Source: Lentisphaera marina
GTDB taxonomy: Bacteria; Verrucomicrobiota; Lentisphaeria; Lentisphaerales; Lentisphaeraceae
Assembly: GCF_028745505.1 (NCBI RefSeq)
Contig: NZ_JAQZZL010000001.1
Span: forward strand, 744,001-808,000
DNA: 64,000 bases
Reading direction: 5' to 3'
Position 1 is the first letter of the stretch. Every line of letters starts with the position of its first letter. Of this stretch, positions 38,819-46,930 are shown in pieces. Both the position numbers and the translations under genes were made by a program. The notes beneath the pieces are model-generated. The model saw nothing but the letters and a program-made list of their open reading frames with translations. It was not told where the DNA came from and ran no database searches.

Positions 38819-41527
38819 TCAATTCTTATAAAATAGTTTACTGTTGGCGATTATATAAATCATATCTCGCAGGCCATCACCTTGTTGACGAAGATTACGG
38901 CTAATTTTTTCAAGTTCTGTTTTGTCACTAAAGCTTAAGGGGCGCCCCAAAGCATAAGAAGCCATTTTGTGCACCATGGCCTTCGTAAATTGATCCTGGC
39001 GATCCGATAACAAATAAGCCTTGAGTCCCTTAATGCCGTCAAGTTTTTGTTTATTAAAGAGGTATGCACTGGCATCGACAGCTTTGTTCTGCTCCTTGTA
39101 AACAGTGCGAAATTGACCTAGGGCATCATAGTTTTCAAGGGCTATACCCCAAGGGTCGATTTTGGCGTGACAAGAACGGCAAGCATCATTATTACGATGA
39201 TCCTCCATGCGCTCTTTTAAGGTCATTTGCAAAATCTTAGGATCCGTAAGATCCACTTCCGGTACATTTGGTGGAGCTGGTGGCGGCGGATCATGCAAAA
39301 CATTTTCCAAAAGCCAGATGCCGCGCTTCAGTGGGTTGGAGTCTTTACCATTGCCATTCATCGTCAATAGTCCCGAAGCCGTCAACAGGCCTCCTCGTAA
39401 GGGATTATTAGCCAATGAAACTCGGCGAAAATGCTCACCATAGACATTTTGAATTCCATAGTGCTTAGCTAAACGTTCATTGAGCATGAGGTAATCAGAA
39501 TGTAAAAAATCCATGATGCTGGAATTCGTCTGAAGTACTTCTTTGAAAAACTCAATCACTTCACTGCTCATGTCTTCTTTTAAATCATCCTTATAAGATG
39601 GATAGACTTTTTTATCAATGACAAGGTTATTTAAACCCTCTAAGCCCAACCATTCCTCAGTAAAAGTATTGACAAAGCGCTCTGCTCGAGGATCTTTGAG
39701 CATACGTTCAATTTGAGTATTAAGGTTTTTATTCTCTTTAAGTTTCCCGGATTTCCCTAGTTCAATTAACTCTTTATCCGGTAGACTTAACCAAAGGAAA
39801 TGAGCTAAACGATGCGCAAGAGCGATACCATCTAACTCCCCATCATTTTCCCCAGCTAATTGGCTTTGGCTAATGTACAAAAATTCAGGTGAAGCCAAAA
39901 CTGTTGCTAATACTTCTAGAACCGCGTCTTCAAAATCACCCGATTGAGGGCGGAAAGTCTTGAACAGTCCCATTAAATCCGATAGTTCATCGTCATTAAG
40001 GCTGCGAACCCAGGCTTTTTCGGCAAAGTTCTTAATCACTTCGCTAGCGTAAATTAGTTCCTCTCCCTTATGATCACTAGCAATAAAAATATCCTGATGC
40101 GATTGTGGTGGCCATTGTTCGTAAACGGGTGCTTGTATCTCGATATAATCGATGTAGAGCTGCGCAGGACTATTGCCCATATGTTTCAGTGTCAAAACTT
40201 CCGAGGGCGTTGGTGTCTCTCCCAGTTTTGCCGTTCTCAAAAAGGGATTTCTGGGCATTTCACTTAAAGCAATATCATACTCAATAAACTTGGGTTTATC
40301 CTTGGATCCATGGACGAGCAAATTGTCTTTAGTCGCACGCTTAAGGAAGCTGGCATTATTACTGGTCTGGCCACCAAACAAAAGCTGTAAACTGGAGTAC
40401 TGATTTTCTTTAATCTCACTGCGACCAACACTAACTTTCACCCGCATATTTCCTTTATCCGGTAAAAAATTGCCAATATCCAACTTCATTTCGTGCCCCC
40501 AGGGAATGATCGCACGAATATCTGTTGGCTTTAGCTCTGGCTTCGTTTCACTAGGACGCAATAACCATCTGGCTTTGGTGTAACCATAACGATAAGCCCA
40601 GCCTTTGCCTGTTTCTGTATCTAAGACATGCACGCCCCTTGCATCATTGACTTTATTTTTACTAAGGTCAATTCCCACAACTTCCTCTTTTAATAAATCT
40701 TCTGCAGCCTTGACTTTGCCTTCTTTCTTCAGCTTATCAGCTTGCTTGTTGATCTGCTTTTTGGCCGAGCCCATCATATTCTTTTTACTTAAGGCCATCA
40801 ACTCAGGCATGCTTATGTAATAGCTTACTGCTTCTGGACGATCACCTTTTACAGTCACTTTCTTCAAAGCACGAAGTCCCAGCTCATGATAAGTTTGAAA
40901 CTGCATTGCCGTCATTTTTAAATGTTCAGAGCTATTGGAAAAACCATCTTCGGAAAGTGTTTCTGGTGGTAAATCATCGGCAAAATCAAAGTCCACACCA
41001 AATAAATCCTGCAAAGCATAATTGTATTCCACTTTCGTCATACGGCGAAAGGAGCTGTGATCTTGCCCCGATTTTTTAAGTTGCGAAGCCTTATTCATCT
41101 CCTCGCCAAGCCAATCAACGATGAGGCTTCTTTTTTTTCCATCTAAATGATAATCAGGCTCATCTTCCGGGGGCATTTCTTCGTTAGTTAAAACATCGAA
41201 AACTTCTAGCCATTCATTGATGTGCTTTCCCTTCAGTAAATCTGGGTCCAAAGTATCAACTCTAAAGCGACCTTTAGACTTTTTGGGACCATGGCAATCC
41301 AAGCAGTTTTCTTGAAGAATGGGATAAACACTCTTTTTATACCCTTTTGTATCAGCCGAGATTGTTTTATTTTGATAATTGATTTTCTTAACATCGCTCT
41401 CAAGTAGCTTGGAATGCTTTCTACCTTGTGCCCTCAATTCTTGAAGATTAACAAGCAGATCGCTTGCCTGTGTGGCAAAACTCAACGTTACGAATATTAA
41501 ACAAATCTGTATTTTATTAAAAATCAT
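38819..41527 (-). CDS. DUF1587/1592/1588/1585 heme protein
   Basis: 902 residues with a normal signal peptide (1-21), unlike the zinc-ribbon member at 31439. Heme motif CLDCH at Cys75/Cys78/His79, then EMPPEDEPD, DUF1587 near 165-225 (MTKVEYNYALQDLFGVDF), a beta-rich insert (about 290-480), DUF1595, DUF1592 (ALAHRLAHFLWLSLPDKEL), DUF1588 (DPPPPAPPNVPEVD, then CRSCHAKIDPWGIALENYD) and DUF1585 to the end. Exported, presumably periplasmic. It forms an operon with DUF1552 (37411-38805). Two independent DUF1592/DUF1552 pairs within 10 kb suggest separate substrates or partners (inference). Confidence 0.92.
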   Translation of the reverse strand: MIFNKIQICLIFVTLSFATQASDLLVNLQELRAQGRKHSKLLESDVKKINYQNKTISADTKGYKKSVYPILQENCLDCHGPKKSKGRFRVDTLDPDLLKGKHINEWLEVFDVLTNEEMPPEDEPDYHLDGKKRSLIVDWLGEEMNKASQLKKSGQDHSSFRRMTKVEYNYALQDLFGVDFDFADDLPPETLSEDGFSNSSEHLKMTAMQFQTYHELGLRALKKVTVKGDRPEAVSYYISMPELMALSKKNMMGSAKKQINKQADKLKKEGKVKAAEDLLKEEVVGIDLSKNKVNDARGVHVLDTETGKGWAYRYGYTKARWLLRPSETKPELKPTDIRAIIPWGHEMKLDIGNFLPDKGNMRVKVSVGRSEIKENQYSSLQLLFGGQTSNNASFLKRATKDNLLVHGSKDKPKFIEYDIALSEMPRNPFLRTAKLGETPTPSEVLTLKHMGNSPAQLYIDYIEIQAPVYEQWPPQSHQDIFIASDHKGEELIYASEVIKNFAEKAWVRSLNDDELSDLMGLFKTFRPQSGDFEDAVLEVLATVLASPEFLYISQSQLAGENDGELDGIALAHRLAHFLWLSLPDKELIELGKSGKLKENKNLNTQIERMLKDPRAERFVNTFTEEWLGLEGLNNLVIDKKVYPSYKDDLKEDMSSEVIEFFKEVLQTNSSIMDFLHSDYLMLNERLAKHYGIQNVYGEHFRRVSLANNPLRGGLLTASGLLTMNGNGKDSNPLKRGIWLLENVLHDPPPPAPPNVPEVDLTDPKILQMTLKERMEDHRNNDACRSCHAKIDPWGIALENYDALGQFRTVYKEQNKAVDASAYLFNKQKLDGIKGLKAYLLSDRQDQFTKAMVHKMASYALGRPLSFSDKTELEKISRNLRQQGDGLRDMIYIIANSKLFYKN

Positions 41528-41877
41528 TTTCTACCTAATTGTTGATCTACTTGATAGTTAACATATAAAAATCTTGAACGCATCATGCTAAGCAAAAAAA
41601 ACTAAGGAATTCCTAAAAAACACAAAAATATGCTTAAATAGCACAACAGACTATATTACAAAACCTAGTAAAGATCTTCATCTTTTTCAATAAAAAAAGT
41701 GCTCACCATAAAAGCTTATAAAATCAGCTCACGAACTCATCACCACCTTCATTTAACAAGAAAACACCACAAGTTTTTTCATTTCCTTAGATGCACTCCG
41801 TAAATTGATTTGTTTATCTCTAAAAAGAATCGCTTTCAATAGCCTTAGTTGAATTGAAGAATTTGAGGAGAATACAG
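41528..41877. other. AT-rich divergent intergenic region
   Basis: 350 bp between the divergent DUF1592 gene and the pseudopilin. No open frame, repeat or clear operator was found. It must hold promoters in both directions. A GAGGAG ribosome site at 41863-41868 supports the pseudopilin ATG at 41878 over an upstream in-frame TTG at 41854. Confidence 0.5.
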
Positions 41878-42642
41878 ATGAAAAAAGATCTTAAGATTTT
41901 AGCATTTAGGAAGGGATTCACTTTAATTGAAGTCCTTGTCGTCGTAGCCATCATTGGCATATTAGCAAGCTTACTTTTACCTGTATTAAGTAGTGCTAGA
42001 GCAAAGTCAAAACAAGCTGTTTGTATGAGTCAATTAAAACAACTGGGAATTGCTCTCTATAATTATCTTGATGATAATGATGCTTACTTCCCTTATACAC
42101 GGAAGGTTAGCAACAATGATATTGTAACTTGGGATGACCTGATCTCAGGTTATGATGGCCGTGATCCAATGACTTTTAGTGAAATGAAGTTAGCCGTTAT
42201 CACCGCCGATCAAGATAGTGAATTATATCGCTGCCCTGCCGATGATATCGCAGGGCATAATGGCAATATAAAACGCTCATATGCTATCTCCATGCTGAGA
42301 AATAATGATAATATCAGACCTGGTATTTCCGGTGGTCAAAACCAAGCCTACGAGGTCTCCCGTCAAATCACTGCGATAAGTGCGCCCTCAGAAACTATCC
42401 TTCTTAGTGAAAATTTTAATAAAATTAATCGCATTGGATCACACTACGGCTCAATAGATGGCGCTGGTCATTATGGTATAGCATCAAATAATACTGCCAA
42501 TAGTCCCATACCCCATTTACAGAAATTTAACTATTTGTTTACTGATGGCCATGTGGCTATTTTAACGTATTATAACACCCTTCTTGGTGAATCTCCTATC
42601 ACTTCTGATGCACGCAACACCATGTGGGATGCAGGTAGATAA
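41878..42642 (+). CDS. Pseudopilin-like protein with canonical prepilin site
   Basis: 254 residues from the ATG at 41878 (GAGGAG nine bases upstream). The leader ends in RKG before [22 protein letters not shown], so this is the only one of the three pseudopilins here with the canonical Gly before the cleavage point. Cys residues near [10 protein letters not shown] and YRCPADD may pair. [16 protein letters not shown] is an exact H-X9-DG motif, and the chain ends in MWDAGR, similar to MWDLD in the pseudopilin at 25439. It is followed by a sulfatase 87 bp downstream. Confidence 0.88.
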   Translation: MKKDLKILAFRKGFTLIEVLVVVAIIGILASLLLPVLSSARAKSKQAVCMSQLKQLGIALYNYLDDNDAYFPYTRKVSNNDIVTWDDLISGYDGRDPMTFSEMKLAVITADQDSELYRCPADDIAGHNGNIKRSYAISMLRNNDNIRPGISGGQNQAYEVSRQITAISAPSETILLSENFNKINRIGSHYGSIDGAGHYGIASNNTANSPIPHLQKFNYLFTDGHVAILTYYNTLLGESPITSDARNTMWDAGR

Positions 42643-42729
42643 AGCTCGCGTTCAATCCCTTGACATACTCACATTTCACCGCCCATTTACTGTAAAAAAA
42701 CCTCCTGTAATTATTCATAATGGATACTA

Positions 42730-44148
42730 ATGAAATACTTCACCTTAATTTTCATCTTTCTTTTTAGCCTCAATATTTTTGCGACTGATAAACCTAATTT
42801 TCTTTTCATTCTCGTGGATGACCTCGGTCGACAAGACTTAAATTGCTATGGCAGTGAATTTCACGAGACGCCTCATATCAATAAGTTGGCAAAAGAAGGT
42901 GTACTATTTAGCGATGCCTATGCCGCTAGTCCCGTTTGCTCCCCCACTCGTGCCAGTATTCAAACGGGAAAATATCCTTCTCGCATCAATTTCACTCGTG
43001 CCACACCGACTCATAACTTGCCCTACGAAGAAACGACTCTGGCCGAAGCATTGAAAGAAGCCGGCTACAAAACGGCCCATATGGGTAAATGGCACCTGCG
43101 CCTCTACAAAGAAAAAGGCGATACACACCTCCCTCAGGAACATGGTTTTGATATCAATATTGCGGGTCATTCTGCAGGCCAGCCCGCTTCCTTTTTCTAC
43201 CCCTATAAAGCCAAAGCTACAAAGTACGAAAAAAATAATGTCCCCCACATGGAAGATGGCAAAGAAGGTGATTACCTCACCGATGTGCTAACGACAAAAG
43301 CCATTGATTTCATGAATGATCACAAAGATCAGCCCTTTTATCTCAACCTCTGTTACTACACCGTTCATACTCCCGTAACAGGCAAAAAAGACAAAATTAA
43401 AAAGTACGAGAACAAACTTAAAGCTATGGGAACACAGCAATCTGCTGGTGCCGTCCAGGACTATGCGACCTTCGCAAGAAAAAAACAAGATAACGCCGAA
43501 TACGCCGCCATGGTGGAAAGCATGGACGAAAACATTGGCCGCCTCAATGATTTCCTTAAAGAATCTGGACTCGATCAAAATACTGTAGTGATTTTTACTT
43601 CCGATAATGGCGGACTTTCCACTCACAAAAGTAATAAAGGCGGAGTCACTTCCAGCTTCCCCTTCCGCGGTGGCAAAGCCTGGGTTTACGAAGGAGGTAT
43701 TCGCGAGCCCCTTATCATCAAATGGCCTGGAATTACAAAGGCAAGAAGCGAAATCACCACTCCCGTTATTAGTACGGATTTTTATCCCACCATGCTCGAA
43801 ATGGCTGGCCTCCCACTCAGACCTAAGCAACACTTGGATGGTTTAAGCCTGGTATCACTTCTCAAGGGCCAAAGCAAAAGCCTCGATCGCGAAGATCTGC
43901 ACTTCCATTTTCCCCACGATCATACCGTCAATGGCATGGGGGCTTCTGCAGCCATTCGCTCAGGCAATTACAAACTCGTCGAACGCTTTGCCGATGGCAA
44001 ACTCGAGCTCTTTAATTTAAAAAATGACCCTGCTGAGAGCAAAGACTTATCATCTCAACTCCCTGAAATCACTAAAGAACTTCACAAAAAAATGAGGCTA
44101 TGGCGCCAAGAAACAAATTCCATGATGCCGAAAGCGAAAAAGAAATAA
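42730..44148 (+). CDS. Secreted arylsulfatase
   Basis: 472 residues, signal peptide 1-18. Asp pair at about 30-31 (LVDDLGRQDL), formylglycine motif CSPTR from Cys70, GKWHLRL strand and TSDNGGLSTHKSNKGG metal site. The C-terminal part ends in a Lys-rich tail (MPKAKKK). The RINFTRATPTHNLP segment after the Cys motif may help shape the substrate site. It is the last gene before the repeat-rich island and shares the strand and C-rich codon style of the pseudopilin upstream. Confidence 0.93.
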   Translation: MKYFTLIFIFLFSLNIFATDKPNFLFILVDDLGRQDLNCYGSEFHETPHINKLAKEGVLFSDAYAASPVCSPTRASIQTGKYPSRINFTRATPTHNLPYEETTLAEALKEAGYKTAHMGKWHLRLYKEKGDTHLPQEHGFDINIAGHSAGQPASFFYPYKAKATKYEKNNVPHMEDGKEGDYLTDVLTTKAIDFMNDHKDQPFYLNLCYYTVHTPVTGKKDKIKKYENKLKAMGTQQSAGAVQDYATFARKKQDNAEYAAMVESMDENIGRLNDFLKESGLDQNTVVIFTSDNGGLSTHKSNKGGVTSSFPFRGGKAWVYEGGIREPLIIKWPGITKARSEITTPVISTDFYPTMLEMAGLPLRPKQHLDGLSLVSLLKGQSKSLDREDLHFHFPHDHTVNGMGASAAIRSGNYKLVERFADGKLELFNLKNDPAESKDLSSQLPEITKELHKKMRLWRQETNSMMPKAKKK

Positions 44149-44160
44149 GCTTGAGTTTTA

Positions 44161-44271
44161 CTCCCACACGGTAAACCGTGAACTACATGCCTTTCTTCCT
44201 AATAGAGGCTTTAGACTGTTCTCTCACACGGTAAACGGAACTACATGCCTTTGTTCGTAGTACAGGCTTTA
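44161..44271. repeat. Two tandem copies of a ~55-60 bp repeat
   Basis: Copies at about 44161-44215 and 44221-44271 share CTCxCACACGGTAAAC, GAACTACATGCCTTT and AGGCTTTA, with small gaps. The second copy's end is split by the IS: TTTATCGTGTGAG just right of the IS is the complement of the copy's start (CTCACACGGTAAA), so the repeat has inverted ends and the IS entered it at TTTA. The right flank of MITE1 (TAAATCGTGGACTACA) resembles the same family. Confidence 0.65.
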
Positions 44272-45946
44272 GAGGCTGTGTGAAAAACAAACACAACTTT
44301 AATACTAATATATACATGGTATTTTATATTAGTATTAATTAGGAGAACAAAATGAACTTGATACAAGGTGATGATCGGAGAGAAAGTATTTTCTTTCCTC
44401 AATGCCTAGATGATTACATTGACTCGGATAGTGAAGTACGGATAATTGATCATTTTGTTGACTCTCTCAATTTAAGGGAGTGTGGTTTTAAATTTCCCAA
44501 AGAAGATCCGCAGGGACGTGGTCGCGCGGCTTATAATCCTGCGGATTTACTGAAACTTTTTATTTACGGATATTTCAATGGTGTTCGTTCAGGGCGCAAA
44601 CTGGAAAAAAACTGTCACATTAATCTCGAATTGATATGGCTGTTAAAGCGCTTGAAACCTGATTTTAAAACTATTTGCGACTTTCGCAAAAACAATCGAA
44701 AAGCTTTTAAACAAGCAACAGCTCAATTCACATTATTATGCCGTGAATTAAAGCTCATTGCAGGGGAAACAATTGCTGTCGACGGAACAATAATAAAAGC
44801 CTCAAATAATATTTCTAAAAGCTGGAGCTCAAATAAGCTTGAGAAGAACTTGAAGGAAAATGAAGATCTAGTCGAACGCTACCTTAAAGAACTTGAGAAG
44901 TTGGATGATGATCCCGCACCAGATAAAAACCAACGTAAGGAAGATATAGAGCACAAGTTGGAATATAGACAGCGGGAAAAAGAAAGACTCAGTGCACTTA
45001 AAAAGTCTTTGGATGAATCCCCTAATAATCATCTTTCTTTAACTGACACAGATAGTAAATCAATCCATAAAAGAGGCAGGTCCTCTGTAGGATATAATGT
45101 TCAAACGTCTGTTGATAGTCTTCATAAGCTCATAGTATGCTGTGAAGTCACGGACAAAGTCAATGATTTAGGACTTCTTGCTCCAATGGCTAAAAAAACA
45201 AAAAAATTACTGAACCTAAAAGAACCATGTAATCTTCCTGCGGATTCTGGTTACTATGTCTTAGATGATCTGAAGGATTGCGAAGATATGGGGATGATCC
45301 CCTACTTACCGACAGTTAATAAGTCATCAAATGTACAACAAGGAATGTATGGGAAAGAAGCCTTTATTTATGATCCTCAAAAAGATACTTATCTGTGCCC
45401 CAATAAAAGTACTTTAAAGAAAATTAGAACTACATCCCAAAGAGGCCGATTATTTAATCAATATGCTAACAAAAGTGCATGTGAAACCTGTTCGATAAAG
45501 CACCGTTGTACGAAAGCAAAAAAAACGCATTTTATCACGTTGGGAGCATGAGCAATATCAAGAACGAGCAACACAAAGGATTCTCGAAAACAAAGAGATG
45601 ATGGCAACACGTAAAGGAACTGTTGAGCACCCATATGGGACAATTAAAACTCAGTTTCTTACCAATGGTTTTTTAGTTCGCGGTAAGGAAATGGTCCAGG
45701 CTGAATGCTCGCTTGCACATTTGGCCTATAATTTGAAACGAGTTCTAAACATTATGAAATTTGATGACTTGATGAAAATCCTTGACGAAAAGATGAGTAC
45801 ATATTGCAAATTAATGGCCTTATCAAAGTATAATAAATACATTACCTTCGCTTTGGAGATTATTTTTGATAAATGTACAACACAATTCATGTGCTCTACA
45901 AAATTTAGCCGGGATGAAGTACGGCGCTTGTTTTTCACACAGCCTC
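44272..45946 (+). mobile_element. Second IS1182-like element
   Basis: A 1675-bp element with terminal inverted repeats of 19 bp (GAGGCTGTGTGAAAAACAA at 44272-44290, complement at 45928-45946). A 4-bp target duplication TTTA lies at 44268-44271 and 45947-45950. The ends differ from the IS at 11547 mainly in GAGGCTG versus GAGACTG. One transposase gene, with a broken frame, fills it. Confidence 0.9.
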
Positions 45947-45978
45947 TTTATCGTGTGAGGGGCCAAGCTAAAGCTTAA
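44352..45978 (+). pseudogene. IS1182-like transposase with a frame break
   Basis: The first frame (44352-45551, 399 residues) carries the N-terminal InsH-like domain and two catalytic Asp residues (IAVDGTIIKA; LPADSGYYVLDD). It then stops soon after a run of eight A (45518-45525). The remainder continues in the +1 frame (SRWEHE, then EHPYGTIKTQFLTNG with the catalytic Glu) and ends at 45978, past the IS end. With seven A the whole protein reads through, so one A was gained or the tract is slipped during transcription. AGGAG precedes the ATG. All three DDE residues survive across the two frames; it is about as long as the transposase at 11577 but clearly diverged. Confidence 0.85.
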
Positions 45979-46001
45979 ATCTATGACTTTAAATACTATT
46001 T

Positions 46002-46142
46002 CTCGCGAAGGCGCCAAGTCGCGAAGTTAACGGTAAAAATTATTAAGGGTGTTTTATATGGGTTTAGAGCACTTGTTACTTTATTAAGTCCTAGAGCTAT
46101 TGAGGAGGATAAAAAACTTATATATCTTAGCGCCTTGGCGAG
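46002..46142. repeat. Repeat unit A: short derivative of the GxxExxY unit
   Basis: 141 bp bounded by imperfect 17-bp inverted repeats: CTCGCGAAGGCGCCAAG on the left, CTTAGCGCCTTGGCGAG on the right (15 of 17 complementary). The left end and following bases match the start of the GxxExxY-bearing unit at 46211, including ATGGGTTTAGAGC, which aligns with the start of the GxxExxY coding sequence, but the coding part is missing. It is near-identical to unit C. Confidence 0.75.
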
Positions 46143-46210
46143 AGCCTGCTTTTCTAGCTCGGCCCCGAAGTGATTGATGAAAAATTAATGAATTTCCCCA
46201 GGTAATATTT

Positions 46211-46714
46211 CTCGCGAAGGCGCCAAGCCGCGAAGTTAGAGGTGATATAATTAATGGGGTTTGATATGGATTTAGAACTGTTAGGTAAAGAACTTGTTGA
46301 TTCGGCTTATAAAGTTCACACAGAGTTGGGGCCAGGTCTATTAGAATCAGTTTATGAAGTGAGTTTAAGTTACGAATTGGCTAGGCGTGGTTTCAAGGTG
46401 CAGAGGCAAGTACCCATGAAAATCAAATACGAAGATATATATTTTGATGAGGGCTTCAGAGCAGATATTATTATCAATGATTTAGTGATTATTGAACTAA
46501 AATCAGTTGAGAAGCTTCATCCAGTACATAAAAAACAACTCTTAACATATTTAAAGTTGACTGGCAGGAATTTAGGTTTTTTGATCAATTTTGGGGAGGT
46601 TCTTATTAAAAATGGAATTATTCGAATTGTAAATAATTACCAAGAATAATACGGGGACTAGAATTCCCATACATATCCTGATCTGAGACTAGTGAATTTG
46701 GGGTGATAATATTT
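46211..46714. repeat. Repeat unit B: GxxExxY-bearing unit
   Basis: Begins with CTCGCGAAGGCGCCAAG (46211-46227), the same left end as units A and C, continues through GAAGTTA...GATATAATTAATGGGG into the GxxExxY gene, and extends to the left end of unit C at 46715. No right-end copy (CTTAGCGCCTTGGCGAG) follows the gene before unit C, so either unit B lost it or the unit uses the right end of C. Confidence 0.65.
46254..46649 (+). CDS. GxxExxY protein, PD-(D/E)XK nuclease-like
   Basis: 131 residues; the ATG at 46254 is used, but the ATG at 46266 (MDLELLGKEL) aligns with the start seen in units A and C. The GxxExxY motif is Gly28-Glu31-Tyr34 in GPGLLESVY. Asp71 in FRADI, Glu81 and Lys83 in IIELKS, and Gln95 in HKKQLLTYL match the PD-(D/E)XK nuclease pattern. 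Members of this family occur widely in bacteria and in many metagenomes; the activity is not established to my knowledge. It sits inside a repeat unit with inverted ends, beside two units that keep only its start. Nuclease activity and mobility are inferences. Confidence 0.9.
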   Translation: MGFDMDLELLGKELVDSAYKVHTELGPGLLESVYEVSLSYELARRGFKVQRQVPMKIKYEDIYFDEGFRADIIINDLVIIELKSVEKLHPVHKKQLLTYLKLTGRNLGFLINFGEVLIKNGIIRIVNNYQE

Positions 46715-46854
46715 CTCGCGAAGGCGCCAAGTCGCGAAGTTAACGGTGAAATTATTAATTGAGTTTGATATGGGTTTAGAGTACTTGTTGTTTTATTGAG
46801 TCCTAGAGGTATTTAGGAAGATAAAAAACTTAGATATCTTAGCGCCTTGGCGAG
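46715..46854. repeat. Repeat unit C: short derivative of the GxxExxY unit
   Basis: 140 bp with the same ends as unit A (left 46715-46731, right 46838-46854) and a nearly identical interior, including TTTGATATGGGTTTAGAG, shared with the start of the GxxExxY gene, then a segment CTTGTTGTTTTATTGAGTCC absent from the gene. The interior contains a small palindrome (CCTAGAGGTATTTAGG). The gap after it has nothing further until the sulfatase stop at 46931. Confidence 0.75.
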
Positions 46855-46930
46855 AACCTATTCTTTTTACCAGCACCAACGAAGTGATTAAAAAAAGAAC
46901 AGCTCTTAGTGATTAGGATGGGAGTTTGAA

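Noticed and set aside
43288-43833. 181-codon minus-strand frame opposite the 42730 sulfatase
   Set aside because: Shadow of the coding strand; no domain or start signal, and the sulfatase motifs lie in the plus frame.
45598-45978. A separate 126-residue gene
   Set aside because: It is the C-terminal part of the IS transposase in the +1 frame; it contains the catalytic Glu (EHPYGTIK).
46002-46854. CRISPR-like array
   Set aside because: The three similar units are 140-500 bp with inverted ends, not short direct repeats with equal spacers, and no cas gene is near.
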